A DNA stretch of 64,000 nt from Bradyrhizobium ottawaense (GCF_900099825.1 NZ_LT629693.1:7079001-7143000); one strand, 5' to 3'; positions 52,716 through 60,307 are shown, counted from the stretch's first letter. Numbers and translations: made by a program. Notes: generated by a model not told the origin, from the letters alone.

Positions 52716-53303
52716 TCACCATCCGGGATAGAGCAGCAGCCGCCCCCAACTCGCGAGCGCGCCTCGTCGACGCATTTCCTCGATCGCGTCGGCCGCATGC
52801 CACGTGCATGGAACGCGGCGAAGCCAGCAGTTGTCCTTCTTCCCCCGATAGAGCCAGATTATCGAAGCCGCGAGCATCTGCTGGGCCGGCGTCATCGCGC
52901 GGTAGTCGGCTCGCCAGCGTTCCATGCCGGTCGGATCGACCGCGTCGGCGTAGTAGTCGTACCCGCGAGGGCGAATGGTGTGATGATGTCTTCCGGGGCC
53001 ATCGCTTGCGAACAGCGGCGCAAGCGCAAACCGCTCTATCGAAGCGCGAAGATGATCGTAGAACGGTGCCAGGCCGAAGAAGTTGGGCCTCCACGGCATC
53101 GCGTCCGTAAAGTCCGCGAAAACCGCAGCTTCCGCGTCGGTCATATCGAGCCGGGCTAGAACCAGTTGCGTCAGCCGATAGTCGGGGAATCGCTCCTTGG
53201 CGCGAGCGCTATCGAACGCGGAAAGTGCGAGCAGTGGCAGAACGATGCGATCGTTCGGTCGGTTGAAATTGTCCAGCTCCATCGAGCTCGGCTTGTCGCA
53301 CAT
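52716..53303 (-). CDS. Uncharacterised protein, 195 residues
   Basis: Soluble, helical and Arg/Trp-rich (RRRGALASWGRLLLYPGW at the C-terminus, SIIWLYRGKKDNCWLRRVPC before it). No signal peptide. I do not recognise a family. ATG 53303 is 67 bp after an Ada-box-like element, so it looks like its own regulated unit rather than operon filler. The VOC gene's element begins 27 bp beyond its stop. Confidence 0.62.
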   Translation of the reverse strand: MCDKPSSMELDNFNRPNDRIVLPLLALSAFDSARAKERFPDYRLTQLVLARLDMTDAEAAVFADFTDAMPWRPNFFGLAPFYDHLRASIERFALAPLFASDGPGRHHHTIRPRGYDYYADAVDPTGMERWRADYRAMTPAQQMLAASIIWLYRGKKDNCWLRRVPCTWHAADAIEEMRRRGALASWGRLLLYPGW

Positions 53304-53369
53304 CGGTTCGTCTTGTCGTTCGTGGAGAGACTAGGTGGGGTCCGGACTAGACGGGCTGCCCGACGCCCT

Positions 53370-53392
53370 CACTCCGATTTCTGCCGTCGAAT
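53370..53392 (-). promoter_or_regulatory. Ada-box-like element 7 (for 53303)
   Basis: On the minus strand ATTCGACGGCAGAAAT then CGGAGTG; TCTAG starts 25 bases after the first base of CGGAG, as in element 5. Confidence 0.7.
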
Positions 53393-53407
53393 CGCGAAAT
53401 CGTCGCA

Positions 53408-53659
53408 TCAGGCGAGGCGCGTCATCGTGGTGTCGGCCATAAGAAAGACTTCGCCGGTAACGAACCGCAGCTCGAGGTCGCCGTCATCGCGCGCGTGCCA
53501 TTCCGCGTATCCGTCGTTCACGAACTGGCTCAAGTACATCATGACCAGCGATTTCGCCGGATCGTCGCTGAAGCGCGCCACGACATCATCCACGCTCGCC
53601 AGGGTGCCGCAGGCCTCATTTCGCCCTATCTTGCCGTTGACCCCGCCGATACGGAACAT
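53408..53659 (-). CDS. Small uncharacterised protein, 83 residues
   Basis: Soluble and acidic, with a helix (VDDVVARFSDDPAKSLVMMY) and a strand pair (DLELRFVTGEVFLMADTTM). No family recognised. The Ada-box-like element at 53784, which overlaps the end of alkB, lies 125 bp upstream. Its stop is close to element 7 of the next gene, so each of these small genes has its own promoter. Confidence 0.6.
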   Translation of the reverse strand: MFRIGGVNGKIGRNEACGTLASVDDVVARFSDDPAKSLVMMYLSQFVNDGYAEWHARDDGDLELRFVTGEVFLMADTTMTRLA

Positions 53660-53783
53660 CGTCTGGAACTTCCTTGAGATGGGCCCCTGATGTGGGGATT
53701 ACCCGGCAATTTGTGCGAGAGCATCCATTATGCGGCCGAATTGCCGACTTCACCCTATGTCAAGCATGCATACCTGTTTGCGG

Positions 53784-53806
53784 CACTCCGGATATCATCT
53801 TCAAAT
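53784..53806 (-). promoter_or_regulatory. Ada-box-like element 8 (for 53659), overlapping alkB end
   Basis: On the minus strand ATTTGAAGATGATATC then CGGAGTG. The TGA of the alkB frame (53801-53803) lies inside it, so coding and control sequence share bases. Confidence 0.7.
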
Positions 53807-54474
53807 TCCTGAAGTCGCAACCGGATTATAAAGCTTGCGGAAGGTTAGATTGATGCGCATTCGGCCCAAGGTCGGATGCAAGCTCTCCTTCAGTTCCACT
53901 ACGCCATGGTAGCAAAGACGCGCGGGCCCGCCCCACACCGCGACGTCGCCATGGCGCAGTGCATACCTTCGGACGGGATCTTTTCGCCTCAGGCCACCGA
54001 ACTGGAACGTCGCTGGAAGCCGAGGGAAACGGATACGATCGGTCTTTCGAAGTCCCTCTCGTTCTTGTCCTGGTGCAACGACAGGCGGGCGCCCGGTTCG
54101 TATCGGTTGATCAAACAGGCGTCGGGCATAAAGCCACGGTAGCCCGCGGCTTCCGCCGCTGCGGTGGCCAGCCTACGGAAGCTTTCGGGCATGGGCGGCC
54201 ACCGCTCGCCGCTTTCGGGATCCAGAGCGTCGTAACGATATCCGCTGCGGTCGGTGACCCAACCGGCCGCGCCGCAGTTGGTCATCGCAACTGACATCAC
54301 GAACCCGCCGGGCGTCACCATATGCCGAAACGGCGAGCGGGCCGTGATGGCATCGAGGCCGATCAGAACGTTGCGTTCGAAAGCAAGGGCGGCGCCGCGC
54401 AACAGATACGCTCCCTCGGCGATGGTTGCCTGCGGCCGCTCTGAAGGGTCTATGGCATCGAACGGGTCATTCAT
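53801..54474 (-). pseudogene. alkB: AlkB 2-oxoglutarate/Fe(II) DNA dioxygenase, frameshifted
   Basis: The first 160 codons encode AlkB up to VSVSLG, including the iron ligands in LHQDKNE (HxD). Then the frame shifts; the rest is in the next frame: PATFQFGGLRRKDPVRRYAL, the distal His in CYHGVV, and RMRINLTFRKLYN with the two Arg that bind 2-oxoglutarate. One missing C (minus strand) near 54018 explains it. As written, the product ends at 53989 without distal His or Arg and would be inactive. A single-base sequence error is possible. ATG is 6 bp after the alkA stop (operon ada-alkA-alkB). Confidence 0.88.
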
Positions 54475-54480
54475 CGGGTG

Positions 54481-55230
54481 TCATCGACGCTTTGGTCCGA
54501 CTTGCTTCGATTCTGCCGGCCGTTTCGAATCCGCGTCTCGATCGCGTGGGATGCGCCAGAGATACCAGGCCGCAACGGTGCGGTGCGGCGCCCACTCCTT
54601 GCCGATTTCGCGGAGCTTGTTGGGTTTCGGAAGTTCGGCCAGGTTCTTGAGTTTGCGGTAGCCGTCGCGTACGCCGAAATCGTCGACAGGCAGGATGTCC
54701 ATGCGCTCCAGCGAGTACATGAGCAGCATTTCGACGGTCCACCTCCCGATTCCCTTGATCTTCGTGATGCGCTCGACGAGCTCCTCGTCCTCCATTCCGA
54801 CGGCGTCGCCTCGCGTCGGCACCAGTCCCGACAGCGCGCCGTGGGCGATCGCCTTGATCGTGGCGATCTTGGCCGCCGAGAAGCCGCAGGCGCGCAGCGC
54901 GTCGAAGTCGCTACGGAGGATGTTCTCCGGGGTCGGGAACGCGACGTCCGGATGCAGCGCCTTGAGCCGACCGATCATCGCGTCGCCCGCTTTGGCGGTG
55001 AGTTGCTGATATCCGATCGCCCGGACCAGCGCCTCATAGGGTTCGCGCGCGGCCTTGGGATCGTGGCGACACGGGCCGACCCGGGCGACCAGGTCGGCCC
55101 AGTCGGGATCGATCTTCCGGAGAAAGGCGACCGATTTGCTGTAGCGCGCGAAGGTGGCCATTGGTGCAGGGACGAGTGCTTTCGGGCGGTAGATAGTATT
55201 CTCGCCGATTTCGACGAGGTAGCGGGCCAT
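54481..55230 (-). CDS. alkA: DNA-3-methyladenine glycosylase II
   Basis: 249 residues, HhH-GPD superfamily. The hairpin-helix-hairpin (ITKIKGIGRWTVEMLLMYSL) and the catalytic Asp in ILPVDDFGVRDGYRKL are clear. Upstream helices (ALVRAIGYQQLTAKAGDAMI) match AlkA/MAG. It excises alkylated purines. It starts 8 bp after the ada stop and is followed by alkB, the same group as the E. coli adaptive response but in one operon here. Confidence 0.93.
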   Translation of the reverse strand: MARYLVEIGENTIYRPKALVPAPMATFARYSKSVAFLRKIDPDWADLVARVGPCRHDPKAAREPYEALVRAIGYQQLTAKAGDAMIGRLKALHPDVAFPTPENILRSDFDALRACGFSAAKIATIKAIAHGALSGLVPTRGDAVGMEDEELVERITKIKGIGRWTVEMLLMYSLERMDILPVDDFGVRDGYRKLKNLAELPKPNKLREIGKEWAPHRTVAAWYLWRIPRDRDADSKRPAESKQVGPKRR

Positions 55231-55238
55231 CGAAACGA

Positions 55239-56333
55239 TCAGCCCGCTGCGGCCGCGGTCTTGCGGGATTCTCGATCAAGCAGGACGCGCTTCCGCTCGA
55301 CCCCCCAAGCGTATCCGGAGAGCGAGCCGTCGTCCCTTACGACCCGATGGCAGGGAATCGCCACGGCAAGCTTGTTGGCCGCGCATGCGCTGGCGATGGC
55401 ACGGGCCGCTTTGGGTGCCCCGATCCGCCTGGCGACTTCCGCATAGGACACGGTCTGGCCAACGGGAATCTCCTGCAATGCCTGCCACACACGCTGCTGA
55501 AAGGCCGTTCCCCGGATATCCAAAGGAAGGCCGAGCCCGATCGCCGGCGCTTCGATGAAACCCACGACGCGCGCCACCAGCGCCTCATAGTTGGGATCGG
55601 CGCCGGCCAGCTCAGCCTTCGGGAAGCGATCTTGGAGATCGTGAACGAGTTTGTTCGGATCGTCGCCCAACAGGATGGCAGCGACGCCTTTTTCGCTCGA
55701 GGCGACCAGGATCGAGCCGAGCGACGTCTCGCCGACCGCGAAGCGAATTCTCTCGTTGACGCCACCCTCGCGATAACGGCTCGGCGTCATTCCCAGCATG
55801 TCGGTCGACTTGGCGTAGAAGCGGCCACTCGAATTGAAGCCGGCGTCGTACATGGCCCCGGTCACGCTGCTTCCCGTCTCAAGACACTGACGCACTTTTG
55901 CGGCCTGATGCGCCGCCGCGTAGTCCTTCGGCGTTAGTCCGGTGACGGCCTTGAAAACGCGGTGGAAATAGCTGGAGCTTCGCCCGACCTTGCCCGCAAG
56001 CTCGTCGAGCGAGGGTGGCTCCTCGTTCTCCTCGATGAGACGGCAGGCCTTGGCGACGAGCTTCGCGTTTTCGTCGTCGAGCGAAAGTCCGTCGGGATGG
56101 CACCGCTTGCATGAACGGAAGCCAGTGGCCTTGGCCGACGCCAGCGTGTCGTGTAGCGCGACGTTCTTGGGATTTGCGGTGCGAGAGGGGCACGACGGGC
56201 GGCAATAGACCCCCGTCGTCGTCACGGAATACCAGAATTGACCGTCGGCGGTCTTGTCTCGCGCCAAGACGCGCGCCCAGCGCGGGTCGTCGGCAACGCC
56301 AATCAATTTCAATTTGCTTTTGTCTGCGGTCAT
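55239..56333 (-). CDS. ada: Ada: methylation-activated regulator and DNA methyltransferase
   Basis: 364 residues, full length for Ada. The zinc domain has the four Cys (GVYCRPSCPS at 44/48 and SCKRCHPDG at 75/78); Cys44 is the expected methylphosphotriester acceptor that switches Ada into an activator. An AraC-type HTH follows (LAGKVGRSSSYFHRVFKAVT). The C-terminal half has the RNase-H-like start (SLGSILVASSEKGVAAILLG), arginine finger in KAARAIASAC and O6-methylguanine acceptor Cys328 in IPCHRV. ATG 56333 is chosen by comparison with the family; upstream ATGs lengthen only the tail. An Ada-box-like element (56399) lies 65 bp upstream, so it controls itself and alkA-alkB. Confidence 0.94.
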   Translation of the reverse strand: MTADKSKLKLIGVADDPRWARVLARDKTADGQFWYSVTTTGVYCRPSCPSRTANPKNVALHDTLASAKATGFRSCKRCHPDGLSLDDENAKLVAKACRLIEENEEPPSLDELAGKVGRSSSYFHRVFKAVTGLTPKDYAAAHQAAKVRQCLETGSSVTGAMYDAGFNSSGRFYAKSTDMLGMTPSRYREGGVNERIRFAVGETSLGSILVASSEKGVAAILLGDDPNKLVHDLQDRFPKAELAGADPNYEALVARVVGFIEAPAIGLGLPLDIRGTAFQQRVWQALQEIPVGQTVSYAEVARRIGAPKAARAIASACAANKLAVAIPCHRVVRDDGSLSGYAWGVERKRVLLDRESRKTAAAAG

Positions 56334-56398
56334 CACGGTTTCTCTCGGCTTCATCGGGTCGGTGGTGTGGGTCAATTTGCGGAATGGCGCCGAGATCG

Positions 56399-56421
56399 CT
56401 CTCCGATCCTTGCTTTCAAAT
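56399..56421 (-). promoter_or_regulatory. Ada-box-like element 9 (for ada-alkA-alkB)
   Basis: On the minus strand ATTTGAAAGCAAGGAT then CGGAGAG. Nearly identical to elements 3 and 14 over the left half. Confidence 0.78.
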
Positions 56422-56562
56422 CCGGACCCGCCGCCAGCTCCGGGACATTGGCGCTCAACGAGAGCGCCTAGCCACCCGATTTCCGAACAATCGAAGACAG
56501 GCCCGCCAAGGGTCGTCGCCCTGCATTTCCGGAGCGAGCTCATGCGATCTCAGTTTCCCAAA

Positions 56563-56585
56563 ATCTGGAAGCAGGAATCGGAGTG
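56563..56585 (+). promoter_or_regulatory. Ada-box-like element 10 (for chaC)
   Basis: ATCTGGAAGCAGGAAT then CGGAGTG, about 89 bp before the ChaC start. Confidence 0.68.
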
Positions 56586-56673
56586 TGCGCGGCCGACCTC
56601 GAATGTAGGTCGACGCTGTCTCCGTCACGGGCGGTCGGAGCGGATTTAATGGGGACGCCCGACGAGCATCGAT

Positions 56674-57414
56674 ATGAAAGCGGCAACCGCGGACACGACC
56701 ACGGCGAATCGGAGATCGTTCGCATTCTCAACCGACGTCAAGCCTCCGGTAGTTACCCGGTCTCTGCTGCAGGTCGGCGGCATGGCGGAGATCTACCTGA
56801 GGGACGCGCCGTACCTGCGGCTTCTGAGCGAGGAAGAACGCGAAGCCTCCCTCGACGCGATGTTGAGGGCGAAGCCCGAAGGCAGCGTATGGATCTTCGG
56901 CTACGGTTCGTTGATCTGGAATCCGGCGGTCAAATTCGTCGAACGACGCCTCGCAAAGGTCGAGGGATGGCATCGCTCGTTCTGCATGTCGATCGTCGCG
57001 GGTCGAGCTTCCCCCGCCTCACCGGGATTGATGTTGGGCCTGGACGGCGGCGGGGAATGCCTTGGAAGTGCTTTCCGGCTCGACGACGCCGACGTCCGTT
57101 CGGAATTGAGCCTGCTTTGGCGACGAGAAATGTTGTGTCGCGGAGCTTATGTCCCAAGGTGGTTGGAGCTCCGTGATGAAGACGGGGTGGGCTTCGGCCA
57201 TGCCGTCGCCTTCACGATCGATCCGGAGGGCGAAAAGTACGCCGGCAACGTGCCCGCTGAGGTCGCGGTGCGACGCCTGGCCTCTGCGTCGGGCGGGTTG
57301 GGATCTTGTGCGGACTATCTCTTTCAGACGCGAGACGGACTGCGCGCCCACGGCATTCCCGATCTTGCCCTCGAACACCTTGCCAACCGCGTCGAGATCG
57401 CCCTCGCGGCGTAA
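56674..57414 (+). CDS. ChaC-like gamma-glutamylcyclotransferase
   Basis: 246 residues. The glutathione-binding signature FGYGSLIWNP is at about 74-83, LSLLWRREMLCRGAY carries the conserved acidic/aromatic region, and the C-terminal CADYLFQT / LEHLANRVEI matches ChaC. ChaC enzymes break glutathione into 5-oxoproline and Cys-Gly. Its presence behind an Ada-box-like element suggests that alkylation stress changes glutathione turnover here. Start 56674 is the first ATG; an ATG at 36 codons later is closer to where family similarity begins. Confidence 0.85.
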   Translation: MKAATADTTTANRRSFAFSTDVKPPVVTRSLLQVGGMAEIYLRDAPYLRLLSEEEREASLDAMLRAKPEGSVWIFGYGSLIWNPAVKFVERRLAKVEGWHRSFCMSIVAGRASPASPGLMLGLDGGGECLGSAFRLDDADVRSELSLLWRREMLCRGAYVPRWLELRDEDGVGFGHAVAFTIDPEGEKYAGNVPAEVAVRRLASASGGLGSCADYLFQTRDGLRAHGIPDLALEHLANRVEIALAA

Positions 57415-57537
57415 GGAGGCGCGGGCCGCTGCGGCAGCGGCAGGTCGGGCCCAGAGCCGCAGCTCGAGTACGTCGTATCCAGACGGACAGCGGACGTGGT
57501 TGTGGGGCAGTCGTTTTCCGCGATGCGAGCTTCCATG

Positions 57538-57560
57538 ATTTGAGAACAAGGACCGGAGTG
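57538..57560 (+). promoter_or_regulatory. Ada-box-like element 11 (for methyltransferase 57618)
   Basis: ATTTGAGAACAAGGAC then CGGAGTG. TCTAG begins 24 bases after the first base of CGGAG, the same as in element 5. Confidence 0.75.
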
Positions 57561-57617
57561 TCCGTGGATCCGGAACGTCTAGCGTGAACGTCATGCTCAG
57601 CTAACGGGAGAAGGGCC

Positions 57618-58166
57618 ATGAACTTCGCGACACGCCTCGCCGACGGGGAAACGGCCAACGCGGCCGACATGATCGAATACGGAATCGACGGTTGCGATCT
57701 CGGAAATGTGCTGGTCGCACGCAGCAAGATTGGTGTCTGCGCGATCTTGCTGGGGGCGAACCAGGACGAGATGGAGCGGAGCCTCGCTGCGATCTTTCCG
57801 ATGAGCCTATTGGTCCCGAACAAGCCTCACGTTCGTGACGAGTTGGCTAAGGCGGTGCAGTTCATCGCGTCGCCGAAGGACGATCTTGATCTCGAGCTCG
57901 ACGTGCGCGGGACACCTTTTCAGCATCGCGTCTGGGACGCATTGCGCACCGTGAAATCCGGCCGGCCGGTTACTTACGCGCAGCTTGCCTGTCGGGTACA
58001 CGGACCGAAGTCTTTGCGCGCTATCGCGCAAGCCTGCTCGGAGAACCCAATCGCCCTCGCAATACCGTGCCATCGTGTCATGGGAAACAGCGGATCTACC
58101 TCTGGCTATCGCTGGGGCGTCGAGCGGAAGCGGGCGCTGGTGAATCGCGAAGTCGCCGCGGCGTAG
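57618..58166 (+). CDS. Methylated-DNA--protein-cysteine methyltransferase, Ada C-half paralogue (2)
   Basis: 182 residues. RNase-H-like start (LGNVLVARSKIGVCAILLGA), core ELDVRGTPFQHRVWDALRTV, arginine finger retained (PKSLRAIAQACSENP) and acceptor IPCHRVMGNSG with Cys about 151. Among the three stand-alone paralogues this is the only one with the canonical Arg. GGGAGAAG precedes ATG 57618; Ada-box-like element 11 is 57 bp upstream. Repairs O6-alkylguanine or O4-alkylthymine by irreversible transfer. Confidence 0.9.
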   Translation: MNFATRLADGETANAADMIEYGIDGCDLGNVLVARSKIGVCAILLGANQDEMERSLAAIFPMSLLVPNKPHVRDELAKAVQFIASPKDDLDLELDVRGTPFQHRVWDALRTVKSGRPVTYAQLACRVHGPKSLRAIAQACSENPIALAIPCHRVMGNSGSTSGYRWGVERKRALVNREVAAA

Positions 58167-58189
58167 TCGCTAGGCAGTCCCACGGCGCC

Positions 58190-58858
58190 CTAGTTTTTGA
58201 CGACCATGCACAGCCGATTCCAGCCGGTGAGCGCGGCTCCGATGCAGAGAGCGAGCGAGGCCGGCCAGGTCGGGTTTGGTAAAAACCCCAGGAAGGCGGC
58301 GGCGCCGCCGATCGAAAGCACGAACGAGCGATCGGCCTTACCCAAGGGACCTTCAACGCGGCGCCGGTCGCCGAACGCGAGGCCGGCCAGGCCGGCGAAT
58401 TCGCTCAGCACAACGAGCGCGATCACGATCGAGCCTTTTGCGACGGTGCAAGACGAGATGAACATCAATGGAAGAAATAAAGCGATCTCGGAAAGGATGT
58501 CGCCAGTCTCGTTCAGCACGCCACCCAAGCGGCTCTTTTGTCCGAACTCGACCGCCAACGTGCCGTCGAGCGAGGCGCAGGCGGTCCGGACGAGGACCCA
58601 CGTCGGAAGAATCCCGAAAAGCGCGGGCCTGTCGGGAAACGCACAGAGGACGGAGCCGACCGCGATCGATCCGGCCAACGACGCCAACGTCACTTGATTC
58701 GCTGTGACCCCGGTCCGCGCCAGCAGCGCCGCGACAGGATACAGCAGTCTTTTCAGCCTGGGTTTGAGGAAAGTCAGCGTCGTTCCCGTCAGAAACGTAG
58801 GTAGTTCGCGATCTCGGCGCCCGCGACGAGAATCGTCGTTGCCGCAGGATTGTCCCAT
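58190..58858 (-). CDS. CDP-alcohol phosphatidyltransferase-family membrane protein
   Basis: 222 residues with about five or six transmembrane segments. The family signature is at about 95-125: ACASLDGTLAVEFGQKSR then GGVLNETGD. Canonical DxxDGxxAR(x8)GxxxDxxxD is altered: first Asp is Ala, Arg is Val, third Asp is Asn; second and fourth Asp remain. An 'LNE..D' form is usual in YnjF-like relatives, but loss of AR is additional, so activity is uncertain. It starts 8 bp after the cytidylyltransferase gene. The pair would make and transfer a CDP-linked polar group. Confidence 0.82.
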   Translation of the reverse strand: MGQSCGNDDSRRGRRDRELPTFLTGTTLTFLKPRLKRLLYPVAALLARTGVTANQVTLASLAGSIAVGSVLCAFPDRPALFGILPTWVLVRTACASLDGTLAVEFGQKSRLGGVLNETGDILSEIALFLPLMFISSCTVAKGSIVIALVVLSEFAGLAGLAFGDRRRVEGPLGKADRSFVLSIGGAAAFLGFLPNPTWPASLALCIGAALTGWNRLCMVVKN

Positions 58859-58866
58859 CGCTGAAA

Positions 58867-59337
58867 TCAGGCGGCGATCGCGGCTTCGAGCGCCGCGACG
58901 TTGCGGGTCCGGGTCGCGATAGCGTCGATATTCTGCAAAGTCCGGCGGAGAGCGCTGCTCGAGGTGGCTTGTGTGTAGTGAAAATAGATCACGTCGACAC
59001 CTACTCTGGCGAAATCGCGCTCCAGCCTGTTGCCGTTTTCAGTTCCACGCCAGTCGTCGCCCTTGAACAACAGGTTGAAACGCAATTCCTTCCAGATCTC
59101 TATCTTGTCGTTCGTCATCGCGGCGTGCGCCATGTTCACGTACCGGACATTGCGAACGATCTCGAGTCGCTCGAGCAGCGGTATCACGGGCGTCACGCCT
59201 TTGTGTCGGATCAGCACGTCGTCCGCGACCACGCCGGCGATGAGATAGTCGCAGTTCTCCTTCGCCTGCCGTAGAATATTCAGGTGCCCGATATGGAAAA
59301 GATCGAAGGCGCCCGGCACGTACCCGATACGGATCAT
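58867..59337 (-). CDS. Glycerol-3-phosphate cytidylyltransferase-like protein
   Basis: 156 residues starting ATG 59337. The nucleotidyltransferase fold is complete: GAFDLFHIGHLNILRQAKEN with the HxGH motif at about 14-17, LIAGVVADD, and FKGDDWRGTE. The RTEGISTS loop of TagD-type enzymes is replaced by TQATSSSALRRTL. Probable reaction: CTP plus a polyol phosphate to a CDP-polyol. First gene of the two-gene operon; Ada-box-like element 12 lies 58 bp upstream. Unexpected in a DNA-repair regulon. Confidence 0.85.
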   Translation of the reverse strand: MIRIGYVPGAFDLFHIGHLNILRQAKENCDYLIAGVVADDVLIRHKGVTPVIPLLERLEIVRNVRYVNMAHAAMTNDKIEIWKELRFNLLFKGDDWRGTENGNRLERDFARVGVDVIYFHYTQATSSSALRRTLQNIDAIATRTRNVAALEAAIAA

Positions 59338-59395
59338 TGTAGTCGTCTCCCGATTTTCGCGTGATCTTGATGATGTCGGTCGACGGGCGTCGCAG

Positions 59396-59418
59396 CGCTC
59401 CGCTTCCTGCTCCCCAAT
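59396..59418 (-). promoter_or_regulatory. Ada-box-like element 12 (for 59337-58190 operon)
   Basis: On the minus strand ATTGGGGAGCAGGAAG then CGGAGCG, divergent from element 13 (56 bp away). Weaker left half. Confidence 0.6.
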
Positions 59419-59474
59419 TGAATTACTCCAATCGATCTGCGCCTCGTCGAAGCGGCGACGAGTCGGCGACATCG

Positions 59475-59497
59475 ATATGGGGGCAAGAAACGGAGTT
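59475..59497 (+). promoter_or_regulatory. Ada-box-like element 13 (for 59577)
   Basis: ATATGGGGGCAAGAAA then CGGAGTT, 80 bp before the SnoaL-like gene. Confidence 0.68.
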
Positions 59498-59576
59498 CGG
59501 GCGCACCCGCGCACGAATAGGCACGGGCGGCGTGATCACCTCTTCGGTGATCGCGGACAACCCGAAAGGCATTTAC

Positions 59577-60026
59577 ATGAGCTTGCAAGATGACAACAAG
59601 GCGATCGTCGGTCAGTGGTTCGATCGATTCTGGGGAAAGACCTTCGATGCGAGCGTGATCGAGCAGATCGCAGCGCCGGACATGCTGCTGAAGTATTCTC
59701 TGCACGAACCTCGCCGAGGGCGGGCGGATATCAAGAACTTCATCACCGATTTCCGCGCCGCATTCCCCGACCTGAACTTCTGGGGTACGGCCGATCTTCT
59801 CGCCGAGGGCGACTACGTCATCGGACAATGGGAAGGCGGCGGCACCCACACCGGACCGGCGTTCAAGGATTTCCTGGCTGGCAGCCTGTCTGCCAACACG
59901 GGCAAGACGATGCGCTTCACCGGCGTGACCATTCTCAAGCTGAAGGATGGCAAGATCGTCGAGGAAATCGGCCTCGATGACGGCGTCGCGTGTTTGACCC
60001 AGCTCGGCATCCTGAAGGCTGCCTAA
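59577..60026 (+). CDS. SnoaL/NTF2-like protein
   Basis: 149 residues. ATG 59577 begins SLQDDNKAIVGQWFDRFWGK, the usual N-terminal helix of SnoaL-like ester-cyclase/NTF2 folds; the sheet follows (VIGQWEGGGTHTGPAFKDF, TMRFTGVTILKLKDGKIVEE). Substrate unknown. It has its own Ada-box-like element and ends at a strong terminator. A cone-shaped pocket protein could bind a hydrophobic small molecule or damaged product (inference). Confidence 0.78.
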   Translation: MSLQDDNKAIVGQWFDRFWGKTFDASVIEQIAAPDMLLKYSLHEPRRGRADIKNFITDFRAAFPDLNFWGTADLLAEGDYVIGQWEGGGTHTGPAFKDFLAGSLSANTGKTMRFTGVTILKLKDGKIVEEIGLDDGVACLTQLGILKAA

Positions 60027-60034
60027 CTGCGTGA

Positions 60035-60064
60035 GGCCGTCGTTCGAAAGAACGGCGGCCTTTT
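60035..60064 (+). terminator. Rho-independent terminator
   Basis: GGCCGTCGTTC and GAACGGCGGCC pair over 11 bp (one G-T) around a GAAA tetraloop, followed by TTTT. It is 9 bp after the SnoaL-like gene stop. Confidence 0.9.
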
Positions 60065-60082
60065 GGCAAGCGTACGCTTGCC
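60065..60082. repeat. Perfect 18-bp palindrome
   Basis: GGCAAGCGTACGCTTGCC, directly abutting the T-run of the terminator. It could be an extra RNA hairpin or a protein site upstream of element 14; no second copy was noticed. Confidence 0.5.
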
Positions 60083-60232
60083 GACGATGAAATTCCGACC
60101 GAAATAGCTCGCCCCCTCGGATCCTGGTCGTTCGCTTCGGCGCCCGCGTCGCGCGCCTGGAGGTGAGATCGCGCTCAGCGTCGCGAAGCGACGGATATCC
60201 GGAGTGACCGTCGGGGCCATCGCAAAAAGCCA

Positions 60233-60255
60233 ATTTGAAAGCAAGGCACGGAGTG
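60233..60255 (+). promoter_or_regulatory. Ada-box-like element 14 (for 60308-61617)
   Basis: ATTTGAAAGCAAGGCA then CGGAGTG. With the preceding base it contains an exact AAT-N6-GCAA (60232-60244), as in the E. coli Ada box. 53 bp before the methyltransferase start. Confidence 0.8.
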
Positions 60256-60307
60256 GGGACGGGAGCAAAAGGGCAGATGCTCCGGATTGATACGGAGGAA
60301 TACTGTC

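Noticed and set aside
60184..60206. An extra element ending in GATATCCGGAGTG upstream of element 14
   Set aside because: The right half matches element 8 well, but the left half has none of the ATTTGAAAG pattern. Possibly a half site; not counted.
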